This document shows, piece by piece, positions 6,333-12,594 of a stretch of 19,160 nucleotides of DNA. The position numbers were made by a program, and so were the translations under genes. How positions within the stretch are numbered: position 1 is the first letter of the stretch; every line of letters starts with the position of its first letter. The DNA comes from Candidatus Woesearchaeota archaeon. Its GTDB lineage: Archaea > Nanobdellota > Nanobdellia > Woesearchaeales > GW2011-AR4. Where the stretch lies: contig DUHN01000006.1 in the NCBI GenBank assembly GCA_013330825.1, positions 27,560 to 46,719 on the forward strand. The letters run 5' to 3'. The notes under the pieces were generated by a model that made no database searches, was not told where the DNA came from, and worked only from the letters and a program-made list of their open reading frames with translations.

Positions 6333-6718
6333 TCAAGCATCCCCAAAAATCTCCGGATAACCTTTCCTGTTCTTTATCCCGTATAGCTCTGCTATGGCCT
6401 TCCTTCCTTCCGGCGTTTCCGCAAGCTTCCTGATGGCACTGTTCGCCTTCTCCAGCTGGGCATTGATGAATCTTGTACGGATTTTCTTCCAGTCCGGATG
6501 GCATGGAGAGCGCGAAATTTCTCAGGCGGCAGGCGCTCGACAATCATGTCGATGTCTTCCGTGCCTCTCGGCCTTCCTGAAGAAATAGCGACAAAGCCGG
6601 AGACAATGATGTATTTCGCGTGCCTCTCAACGACAGCGCAGAAATCCTCGGTGAATGCGTCCAGCAGGTTCTTGCCGCCGGTTTCCCTTCCACTGGGCAG
6701 AGGCAACAGAAGGAGCAT
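6333..6718 (-). pseudogene. Broken nucleotidyltransferase-like gene
   Basis: Starting at the ATG that overlaps the nitroreductase stop (TAATG), the frame encodes about 70 residues containing YIIVSGFVAISSGRPRGTEDIDMIV. This is the start of a minimal nucleotidyltransferase of the kind with G-x-x-A-x-x-x-G...T-x-D-I-D (AbiEii/MNT-like). After FRAL the frame drifts, and the coding signal resumes in another frame (near 6490 down to the TGA at 6333), giving WKKIRTRFINAQLEKANSA and a tail ending YGIKNRKGYPEIFGDA. The total length is not a multiple of three, and the usual central part of such proteins (normally 160-200 residues) is missing. Either a frameshift plus deletion or a fusion of two remnants. 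The one-base overlap shows it was once co-translated with the nitroreductase. A sequencing error could explain the shift but not the missing middle. Confidence 0.55.
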
Positions 6719-7386
6719 TAAGAACCTTTCCCCTTCACCATCTCCCTTGCCTTCTGGTGGGCCTTCTTCGCCCCTTTCTTCACCGCCTTCTTCGTCTCGT
6801 CCACGATCCTCGCGACGTACGGCGACCACATGTTGATGCCGGTCTTGGGGTACTCGACGCGCCCATGCCAGCCGCCGAAATTGCAGATGTCCTCGATGCT
6901 CCTCTTCAGGGGCACCGGCGGGTGCTCGTCTGCGTATCCCAAGGTGATGATCATCTGCACGTCCACCATGCCCGGCAGGTTGCAGATGTCCTTGATCTTC
7001 TCCTCGTCGAACGCCCCCACCCAGGCGCTCCCCAGCCCCAGGGCGGTGGCCGCGAGGAGGATGTTCTCCGCCGCGGCGGCGCAGTTGTGGAGCGTGTAGA
7101 CGCGCGCGCCTTTCTGGCCGTAGTAGCGCTCCATCTTCAGCGTCTCGGAGACCACCACGATGTGGATGGGCGCGTCCTGCATCCAGTACTGCTCCATGCA
7201 CGCTTCCGCGATGGCCTTGCGCTGCGCCTCCGCCTTGACGATGATGAAGCGCATGTTGAACACGTTGCCCGCGACCGGCGCGAACCTTCCCGCATGCAGG
7301 CACGTCACCACGTTGTCCCAGGGGATGTCCTTCTGCTTGTACTTCCGTATGGTCCTCCTTTTGACAATGGCCTGAAACGCGTCCAT
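6718..7386 (-). CDS. Nitroreductase-family flavoprotein
   Basis: A 222-residue protein of the FMN-dependent nitroreductase fold, which reduces nitro-compounds, quinones or similar substrates with NAD(P)H. It begins MDAFQAIVKRRTIRKY; the R-R-x-I-R-x-Y stretch at 10-16 binds FMN phosphate. Later marks are AGRFAPVAGNVFNMRFIIV (about 32-50), an AAAAENILLAATALGLGSAWVG segment typical of the family, and a GYADEHPPVPLKRS C-terminal part. The Lys-rich end (KKAVKKGAKKAHQKAREMVKGKG) is unusual and could bind nucleic acid or membranes. Start chosen at 7386: two TATA-like boxes lie 18 and 36 bases upstream, and longer frames would read through these boxes and a GC-rich hairpin region. The stop overlaps the next start (TAATG). 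The gene is divergent from DNA ligase. Confidence 0.88.
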   Translation of the reverse strand: MDAFQAIVKRRTIRKYKQKDIPWDNVVTCLHAGRFAPVAGNVFNMRFIIVKAEAQRKAIAEACMEQYWMQDAPIHIVVVSETLKMERYYGQKGARVYTLHNCAAAAENILLAATALGLGSAWVGAFDEEKIKDICNLPGMVDVQMIITLGYADEHPPVPLKRSIEDICNFGGWHGRVEYPKTGINMWSPYVARIVDETKKAVKKGAKKAHQKAREMVKGKGS

Positions 7387-7417
7387 GCTTCCAACAAAGT
7401 ATTTATAGGGATGGTCA

Positions 7418-7425
7418 TTTATAAA
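7418..7425 (-). promoter_or_regulatory. Probable TATA box of the nitroreductase gene
   Basis: Read on either strand this is tttataaa, centred 36 bases before the nitroreductase ATG, which would give a leader of about 9 bases. A second box, tataaat on the minus strand at 7401-7407, is only 18 bases away, too close for the chosen start. Confidence 0.4.
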
Positions 7426-7503
7426 GATAGCGACATGGGGAATGCTGTTCGTGAAGGGTTTTGCCATTGCCGCCCTCCGGGCGGAGCATGTGAGGCGCCG
7501 CGC

Positions 7504-7592
7504 CCAGTGCTGCACGCGCGGCGCACTATCCAAGCGCGCCCCGTGCAGCATTGGAGGGGCGCGCGTAACTTCCTCCCGCGAAGCGGGCGAGG
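7504..7592. other. GC-rich double-hairpin intergenic element
   Basis: Between the divergent nitroreductase and ligase genes, arms 7504-7516 and 7542-7554 form a 13-bp stem with one G-T pair, and cgcg (7517-7520 with 7535-7538) extends it inwards. A second hairpin follows with cccgc (7575-7579), a GAA loop and gcggg (7583-7587), extended by cct/agg. No reading frame with family resemblance covers it. It could be a small structured RNA, a 5' leader of the ligase mRNA, or a protein-binding palindrome. Confidence 0.35.
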
Positions 7593-7635
7593 GTGATTAT
7601 GCTGGTCCGGGAATGGCAGCCAACCCACTCATACC

Positions 7636-9387
7636 ATGAAATACTCGCAACTGGCGGACGTGTACCGGAAGCTCGAGTCGACCACGAAGCGCCTCCAGAA
7701 GACGGCCATCATCGCGGAGCTGCTCAAGAAGACGCCCGCCGCGGAGCTTGAGACGCTTGTCCTCCTTCTCGAAGGCAAGATCTTCCCGAACTGGGACGCG
7801 AGCGAATCGGGCGTCGCGGCCAAGCTCATCCTCAAGGCCATCATCGCGGCGAGCGGCGAGTCCCGCGAGAGGGCGGAGCACGAGTGGAAGAAGACCGGTG
7901 ACCTGGGAAAGGCCGCCGAGAACCTGCTCGGGAAGCGGAAGCAGCACACGCTGTTCTCCCGCGAGCTGACCGTGGAGAAGGTCATGGCGAACCTGCGCAA
8001 GCTGCCCGGGATGGAAGGCAGCGGCAGCGTCGAGCGCAAGACCCAGCTCATCGCGGAGCTGCTGACCTCCGCCACTCCCGCGGAGGCGAAGTACGTCGTG
8101 AAGACCGTACTGTCGGAGCTGCGCGTCGGCGTCGGGGAAGGCTCGCTGCGGGACGCGATCGTGTGGGCCAATTTCGGGAAGCAGGCAGGCATCTCCCTGG
8201 AGGACGGCGAGGAGGTCTCCATCGGGAACCGGGAAGAATACACCAAGGCGGCCAGCGCGGTGCAGGGCGCGTACGACCTCACCAACGACTTCGGGGTCGT
8301 GGCGGAGACGGCCGCGACCAAGGGCATCAGGGGATTGCAGGCCATCTCCCTGAAGATCGGGACCCCCATCAAGGTGATGCTGGCCATCAAGGCGGACACC
8401 ATCAAGGAGGGCATCGAGACCGTCGGCGTTCCGGCTGAGGCCGAATTCAAGTACGACGGCTTCCGGGTGCAGATCCACAAGGACGCGAAGGGCGGCATCA
8501 CGCTGTTCACCCGCCGCCTGGAAGACGTCACCAAGCAGTTCCCGGAAGTCGTGGCCATGGTGAAGACGCACGTCAAGGGGGACTCGTTCATCCTCGACTC
8601 CGAGGCCGTGGGGTATGAGCGGAAGAGCGGCAAATACCTCGCGTTCCAGAGCATCTCCCAGCGCATCAAGCGCAAGTACGGCATCGAGAAGCTCGCGGAG
8701 GAGATTCCCGTCGAGGTGAATGTCTTCGACGTCCTGTGCTACAAGGGGGAGAGCTGCCTCCACAAGCCGTTCTCGGAGCGGAGGAAGATTGTCGAGAGGA
8801 TCGTCCGGGGCGAGGAGAAGAAGATCGTTTCCGCCCGGCACATCATCTCCTCCTCGGAAAAGGAGATCGGCGACTTCTACAAGAAATCCCTGAAGGCGGG
8901 CAACGAGGGCATCATGCTCAAGAAGCTCGACGCGCCGTACAAGCCGGGTGCCCGGGTGGGGTACATGGTGAAGCTCAAGCCGGTGATGGAGACCCTCGAC
9001 CTGGCCATCGTGGGCGCGGAGTGGGGAGAAGGCAAGCGCTCCTCCTGGCTGAGCTCGTACGCGGTGGCGTGCCAGGACGACGACGGGAACCTGCTCGAGG
9101 TGGGCCGGGTGAGCACCGGCCTCAAGGAAAAGGACGAGGAAGGATTGTCGTTCGCCGGGATGACGAGGCTGCTGGAGCCGCTCATCGCCTCGGAAAAGGG
9201 GAAAGAGGTGTCGGTGAAGCCGAAGCTGGTGATCGAGGTCGACTACGAGGAGATCCAGAAGAGCCCGACGTACGCCTCCGGCTATGCGCTGCGCTTCCCC
9301 CGCGTCAAAGGTCTGAGGGAGGACAAGGGCATCGACGAGATCTCCACCCTCTCAATGGTCGAGGGTTTTTATAAGAAGCAGAAGTAG
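7636..9387 (+). CDS. lig: ATP-dependent DNA ligase
   Basis: A 583-residue archaeal-type DNA ligase I, which seals nicks during replication and repair through an enzyme-AMP intermediate. The N-terminal part (about 1-230) is the helical DNA-binding domain. Motif I is KYDGFR, with the adenylated lysine at residue 272. Further motifs are the FILDSEAVGYE segment (motif III region, about 317-327), the EGIMLKKLDAPYKPG stretch (motif IV, about 424-438) and MVKLKPV (motif V, about 443-449); the C-terminal OB-fold carries VIEVDYEEIQKSPTYASGYALRFPRVKGLREDK. Length is normal for archaea (550-610). The ATG at 7636 starts immediately at the domain. No TATA box or Shine-Dalgarno sequence is clear; gattat near 7595-7600 is the best candidate. 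It ends one base before the stop of the next gene on the other strand. Confidence 0.96.
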   Translation: MKYSQLADVYRKLESTTKRLQKTAIIAELLKKTPAAELETLVLLLEGKIFPNWDASESGVAAKLILKAIIAASGESRERAEHEWKKTGDLGKAAENLLGKRKQHTLFSRELTVEKVMANLRKLPGMEGSGSVERKTQLIAELLTSATPAEAKYVVKTVLSELRVGVGEGSLRDAIVWANFGKQAGISLEDGEEVSIGNREEYTKAASAVQGAYDLTNDFGVVAETAATKGIRGLQAISLKIGTPIKVMLAIKADTIKEGIETVGVPAEAEFKYDGFRVQIHKDAKGGITLFTRRLEDVTKQFPEVVAMVKTHVKGDSFILDSEAVGYERKSGKYLAFQSISQRIKRKYGIEKLAEEIPVEVNVFDVLCYKGESCLHKPFSERRKIVERIVRGEEKKIVSARHIISSSEKEIGDFYKKSLKAGNEGIMLKKLDAPYKPGARVGYMVKLKPVMETLDLAIVGAEWGEGKRSSWLSSYAVACQDDDGNLLEVGRVSTGLKEKDEEGLSFAGMTRLLEPLIASEKGKEVSVKPKLVIEVDYEEIQKSPTYASGYALRFPRVKGLREDKGIDEISTLSMVEGFYKKQK

Positions 9388-9752
9388 TCATTTTTTGACG
9401 TGTTCCAATCTTCCCTTCTGGCCAGAATCCCTTTCACGATTCATGCAGGCATTCTGAATATTATTAAAGACAAATGTGTATTCTGGGGGGACGAATGTGT
9501 CAAACACCACTGTTTTATCGCTCCGCTTGAACGTGAACATGCCTTCCAACACCGTGGGACGTATCGATTGACCACCAGATCGCTGATCAGCCTTTCCTTA
9601 CTCGTCAGGGACCTTGGTGTTGATGCATGGATGCTGGCAAACCTCTGGCCAGTTGGTCTCGTCTCAGCCGGGCTGTACGCCAGTGCAGCGGAACTATACG
9701 CAGAAATCGCCGCCGCCGCGATGCCAGCATAGACACCTGCCTTCATGTGCAC
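9388..9752 (-). pseudogene. Probable frameshifted small secreted-protein gene
   Basis: Two minus-strand frames together look like one gene. From the ATG at 9746 (or GTG at 9752) the first frame begins MKAGVYAGIAAAAISAYSSA, a plausible signal peptide, and continues with acceptable codons to about SKERLISDLVVN. The second frame, open from about 9590, reads ...SIRPTVLEGMFTFKRSDKT, then VVFDTFVPPEYTFVFNN and on to a TGA at 9388-9390, abutting the ligase stop tail to tail. A TATA box on the minus strand (9780-9787) and AAAGGT eight bases before the ATG support expression. A frameshift near 9560-9590, real or from sequencing, would join them into about 120 residues. I recognise no family. Alternatively only the 50-residue frame 9388-9540 is real. 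Confidence 0.4.
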
Positions 9753-9779
9753 GACCTTTCCCCTGCTGTTCAGGGTACA

Positions 9780-9787
9780 CTTTTAAA
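9780..9787 (-). promoter_or_regulatory. Candidate TATA box on the minus strand
   Basis: The minus strand reads tttaaaag, centred about 37 bases before the ATG at 9746. It would drive the probable frameshifted gene and sits immediately beside the palindrome cluster. Confidence 0.35.
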
Positions 9788-9794
9788 CAACGGA

Positions 9795-9981
9795 ATTCCA
9801 CCAATCTCTGATTGGTGGAATGAGCAGTGCTCAAGAACCACCGAGTTTGCGGAATTCCGAGCGTCAAGAACCACATGGCTTATGCTTTTGCTGTCACCAT
9901 GCCACCGGCCTCATGAAAATCGGAGATTTTCAGGACACCAGAAATCTTTGATTTCTGCGTGTTTGACCGGTGGTTCTTGAC
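9795..9981. repeat. Cluster of perfect hairpins and inverted repeats
   Basis: Within 187 bases lie three perfect hairpins with three-base loops. A 12-bp stem pairs 9795-9806 with 9810-9821 (loop tct). An 8-bp stem pairs 9914-9921 with 9925-9932 (loop gga). An 8-bp stem pairs 9939-9946 with 9950-9957 (loop ttt). All share the core AATC-NNN-GATT. The 11-mer tcaagaaccac occurs directly at 9831-9841 and 9864-9874 and, extended to 12 bases (9863-9874), inverted at 9970-9981; ccaccgg (9902-9908) pairs with ccggtgg (9967-9973). The last two hairpins are thus enclosed by outer stems, forming a cloverleaf-like fold. The palindrome ggaattcc occurs at 9851-9858, and ggaattcca at 9792-9800. Candidate REP-like element, structured RNA or replication/recombination site. 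Confidence 0.6.
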
Positions 9982-10003
9982 ACCTTGCGCTATCGCTCCA
10001 CCC

Positions 10004-10186
10004 ATGGACGATGACGCCCATCAGGAATTATGCGCTGCCTTGCATGAGCAGGCATGCTCCAGGGGAGAGCTGTCCTACACCGATCCCCAGACGGGGCTGC
10101 AGGCCTTCACCAGGCTCTACCTCTTGAAGCGGCCGTGCTGCGGGACGGGATGCCGGCACTGCCCGTATGGATTCAGGAGAAAATGA
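10004..10186 (+). CDS. DUF5522-type Cys-rich small protein
   Basis: A 60-residue protein whose C-terminal half, LYLLKRPCCGTGCRHCPYGF, matches the CC-x-x-x-C-R-H-C-P-Y signature of the small DUF5522 family, with four cysteines and a histidine arranged to bind a metal ion or an Fe-S cluster. The upstream TGEx-like segment (YTDPQTGLQAFTRLYLL) also fits, as members have Y...G..VFT..yhl before the cysteines. Function unknown. The ATG at 10004 gives the family's usual length; the frame is open back to a GTG at 9959, but that would run through the hairpin cluster. No TATA box is visible at the usual distance, so its promoter may lie within the palindromic region. Confidence 0.75.
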   Translation: MDDDAHQELCAALHEQACSRGELSYTDPQTGLQAFTRLYLLKRPCCGTGCRHCPYGFRRK

Positions 10187-10245
10187 GAGAGATTAGAGGC
10201 AAATGAATAGCAGTGATGGCGCTGCGGGGCAATCTCCCAATAAAT

Positions 10246-10254
10246 TTTAATATA
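10246..10254 (+). promoter_or_regulatory. TATA box of the PIN-GNAT-ASCH gene
   Basis: The sequence tttaatata is centred 27 bases before the ATG at 10277, predicting a leaderless mRNA. Confidence 0.5.
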
Positions 10255-10276
10255 GGGGAAACTCTCTTGTCCATTA

Positions 10277-11788
10277 ATGAGGATAGTCATTGACACTAAT
10301 ATTCTGATAAGCAGGGAGCAGAATACTGTCCTCAGCTCAGAGCTCCAAGAATTGTTGCGTTTGATAGATGAGGGGGGGCATCAACTGGTTGTCCATCCTC
10401 TTTCGTTAAAGGAATTAGTAAAAGATAAGGATGAAGAGAGAAGAAAAGTAAACCTTTCAAAAGTTGGTGCATACAATAAGCTTGAAGAACCAGCGAATCC
10501 TATTGATGATGAAGGATTCCTCTTATCATTGAAGATACCTTTACCCATAAAGAACACTCACGATGAGATTGATATAAACCTCATCTATGCTATCCACAAA
10601 AATTCTGCGGATTTCCTCATTACAGAAGACAGGGGAATCCATACTAAAGCAGAATTGCTCAAACTTTCCGATAGGGTTTTTGATGTTACAGAAGCTTTGA
10701 CTTATTTTAAGAGATTGTCTCCTTCTTCCCAGCGGGTTATTTCACCCCCAGCAATCAAGGATGTCCCCATGCACAACATAAACCTTGATGACCCTTTCTT
10801 TAGAACATTGAAAGGAGACTATGGAGATGGAGAATTTGTTGATTGGTGGAATAGAAAATCACGTGAAGGAAGGAAAGCTTGGGTATATTATGTGGATGGT
10901 AAGATTGGTGCACTGCTTGTCTACAAAATAGAGGAGGAAATTATAGACACCAATCCCCCATTACCAAAGAAGAGAAGATTAAAGATATGCACATTACAAG
11001 TTGTTCATCTTGGACATAAAATTGGGGAGCTATTCATCAAAATGTCCGTGAAATTTGCAGTAAATTCTGATGTTGATGAGGTATACTTGACTCATTTTTC
11101 GAAAGAAGAGGACTTTTTGTTGTCTCTTGTTAAAGAATTTGGGTTTTTAAAAGTGGGCAAAAACCAAAGAGGAGAAGATGTTCTATTGAAGAAACTGGTT
11201 CCAGAAACCGCAATCACCTCTCCATTGGAAATGCTCCAAAACTACTTTCCTAGCGTCTATGAAGGCATTTCTGTGAGAAAATTCATTATACCTATAAGAC
11301 CAGAATACCATAATCGCCTCTTCACGGATTATGAAGCCAGACAGCCAAGCCTTGTGGAATTCCAAGGACAACTCATCATTGAGGGAAACACTATCAGGAA
11401 AGCTTATTTGTGCCACTCGAAGATTACAAGGATAAGAAGCGGAGATATTGTCTTATTTTACAGGTCGATAGATAGAAAAAGTTTGACTTCTTTAGGTGTT
11501 GTTGAAAAAGTAATTAATGAAACAACTGACTCAGAATATATCATCAAGGAAGTTGGAAAAAGAACGGTCTACACTAAGAAAGAGATAGAAACGATGGCTA
11601 AAGAACCTACCAAAGTTATTCTCTTTTCCCTTAACTTTCATTTCCCTCAGTTGGTACCATTGGAAAAGTTGAAGGCAGAAAGATTACTCTTTGGGACTCC
11701 GCAGTCTATTACCGAGATTAATCATCAACAGTATTTCAGAATAATTGAATTATCTGGACTGAAGCAGAAGTATTTCTTTAACAATTAA
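10277..11788 (+). CDS. PIN-GNAT-ASCH/EVE-like three-domain fusion protein
   Basis: A 503-residue protein in three parts. Residues 1-145 are a PIN nuclease: MRIVIDTNIL with D6, E46 in LSLKELVKD, D99 in IDINLIYAIH, and D118 in LITEDRG, so the acidic metal site appears complete. Residues about 180-310 look like a GNAT acetyltransferase: VYYVDGKIGALLVYKI, a CTLQVVHLGHKIGELFIK acetyl-CoA loop (238-255), and a C-terminal FGFLKVG strand. Residues about 335-490 look PUA-like (ASCH/EVE): IPIRPEYHNRLF, then RIRSGDIVLFYRS and LGVVEKVI. PIN cleaves RNA and PUA-like folds bind modified RNA, so RNA is the likely target (inference). The gene is far AT-richer than its core neighbours, suggesting transfer. 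It overlaps a convergent ASCH gene by four bases (TTAA serves both stops). TATA box 27 bases upstream. Confidence 0.75.
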   Translation: MRIVIDTNILISREQNTVLSSELQELLRLIDEGGHQLVVHPLSLKELVKDKDEERRKVNLSKVGAYNKLEEPANPIDDEGFLLSLKIPLPIKNTHDEIDINLIYAIHKNSADFLITEDRGIHTKAELLKLSDRVFDVTEALTYFKRLSPSSQRVISPPAIKDVPMHNINLDDPFFRTLKGDYGDGEFVDWWNRKSREGRKAWVYYVDGKIGALLVYKIEEEIIDTNPPLPKKRRLKICTLQVVHLGHKIGELFIKMSVKFAVNSDVDEVYLTHFSKEEDFLLSLVKEFGFLKVGKNQRGEDVLLKKLVPETAITSPLEMLQNYFPSVYEGISVRKFIIPIRPEYHNRLFTDYEARQPSLVEFQGQLIIEGNTIRKAYLCHSKITRIRSGDIVLFYRSIDRKSLTSLGVVEKVINETTDSEYIIKEVGKRTVYTKKEIETMAKEPTKVILFSLNFHFPQLVPLEKLKAERLLFGTPQSITEINHQQYFRIIELSGLKQKYFFNN

Positions 11789-12231
11789 AAATCGAGCAGA
11801 GTGACCGCCTTATTTCCCAATTTTTTATGAATAAGAGAATATAAAGACTCGTTGAGATTGCAGTAGGATTGGGGGGGAACAAAACCCCGCAGTTTTTTCC
11901 TGATTTCGGCAAGTGGCAATCCACTGACAAACATTTTGATAGCCTTAAAGACGATTGCAGTGCCTTCTTCGCAACCCTTAAAATATTCCATAAACTCCTC
12001 TTTGGTGATTCCCGCCATCTCTTTTGTCCTTTTCCAAAGCTTATCCAAAGATAACCTAATTTTTTCTTTCACTACAAAGTAACCTGTAATTTCTTTAACA
12101 GGGAAACTTGTATAAATCAAACACACATCATTTTCTTTGACTTTGACGTTTTGCCTCCTGAATTCCACAAGCTTTTTTTTGGCGTAGATTTTTTCAGAAT
12201 ATTGACGTTTGATAGAAAATAGTTTTGGCAT
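11785..12231 (-). CDS. ASCH-domain protein
   Basis: A 148-residue single-domain protein. Residues 5-26 (FSIKRQYSEKIYAKKKLVEFRR) show the ASCH hallmark of a peYaekI segment followed by K-x-x-E-x-R; VKENDVCLIYTSFPVKEITGYF (31-52) is the typical β-barrel continuation. ASCH domains are related to PUA and are predicted to bind RNA; one bacterial member, E. coli YqfB, hydrolyses N4-acetylcytidine. The extra helical part (60-120) is found in archaeal relatives. The start has a clear Shine-Dalgarno sequence (GAGGTG, eight bases before the ATG) and a TATA box near 12284-12293, so it has a leader, unlike its neighbours. It shares AT-richness and a four-base tail overlap with the PIN-GNAT-ASCH gene, which itself seems to carry an ASCH-like domain. 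Confidence 0.8.
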   Translation of the reverse strand: MPKLFSIKRQYSEKIYAKKKLVEFRRQNVKVKENDVCLIYTSFPVKEITGYFVVKEKIRLSLDKLWKRTKEMAGITKEEFMEYFKGCEEGTAIVFKAIKMFVSGLPLAEIRKKLRGFVPPQSYCNLNESLYSLIHKKLGNKAVTLLDF

Positions 12232-12283
12232 CTCTTCTCACACCTCTTGGAATTCTCCTAATTACCCCTTGGTTGGTTTGTTT

Positions 12284-12293
12284 TTAAACTTTC
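12284..12293 (-). promoter_or_regulatory. TATA box of the ASCH gene
   Basis: The minus strand reads gtttaaaaac-like sequence here, predicting a start near 12262 and a leader of about 30 bases that contains the GAGGTG ribosome-binding site. Confidence 0.4.
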
Positions 12294-12350
12294 CGCCTGT
12301 GGTTGTCCAGTGGAAATAAAGATTCCCTATTTTATAACAAAAATGTATAA

Positions 12351-12423
12351 TGCCCCTGCGGGGAATTGAACCCCGTTCGCAAGGTCCGGAACCTCGCATT
12401 CTAATCCGGTGAACTACAGGGGC
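12351..12423 (-). tRNA. tRNA-Arg (anticodon CCG)
   Basis: The 73-base minus-strand sequence folds as a full cloverleaf. The acceptor arm GCCCCTG pairs with CAGGGGC with discriminator A. The D arm GTTC/GAAT carries GGA in its loop (A20, an arginine identity base). The anticodon stem CGAGG/CCTTG encloses the loop TTCCGGA, giving CCG. The T arm CGGGG/CCCCG encloses TTCAATT. No intron and no encoded CCA. A TATA-like gctttttt at 12448-12458 lies about 30 bases upstream, and T-rich sequence follows the 3' end. Confidence 0.93.
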
Positions 12424-12447
12424 ATATGTTCATGGGCATTGCAGGGC

Positions 12448-12458
12448 ATTAAAAAAGC
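12448..12458 (-). promoter_or_regulatory. TATA-like box of tRNA-Arg
   Basis: The minus strand reads gcttttttaat, centred 30 bases before the tRNA 5' end. Confidence 0.4.
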
Positions 12459-12564
12459 TTGCCCTCGTGGGTTCTGCTTAATCTGTGGCTGGCGGTCTTA
12501 GGTGCTTCGACGGAAGATAAAAGCCGAGCAGCCGAGGATTAACCAATACCACCCCACAACAAAG

Positions 12565-12572
12565 TATAAAAA
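12565..12572 (+). promoter_or_regulatory. TATA box of leuS
   Basis: The sequence tataaaaa is centred 26-27 bases before the ATG at 12595. It is the cleanest TATA box in the window and fixes the start of LeuRS. Confidence 0.65.
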
Positions 12573-12594
12573 CCGTCCTCCCACCCTTCCGACG

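Noticed and set aside
7597..8841. Minus-strand open frame (414 codons) opposite the DNA ligase
   Set aside because: Same shadow effect in a GC-rich gene with clear ligase motifs on the plus strand.
9400..9732. A 110-codon plus-strand frame after the ligase
   Set aside because: No family resemblance, promoter or ribosome-binding site; the minus strand has the better coding signal and control elements.
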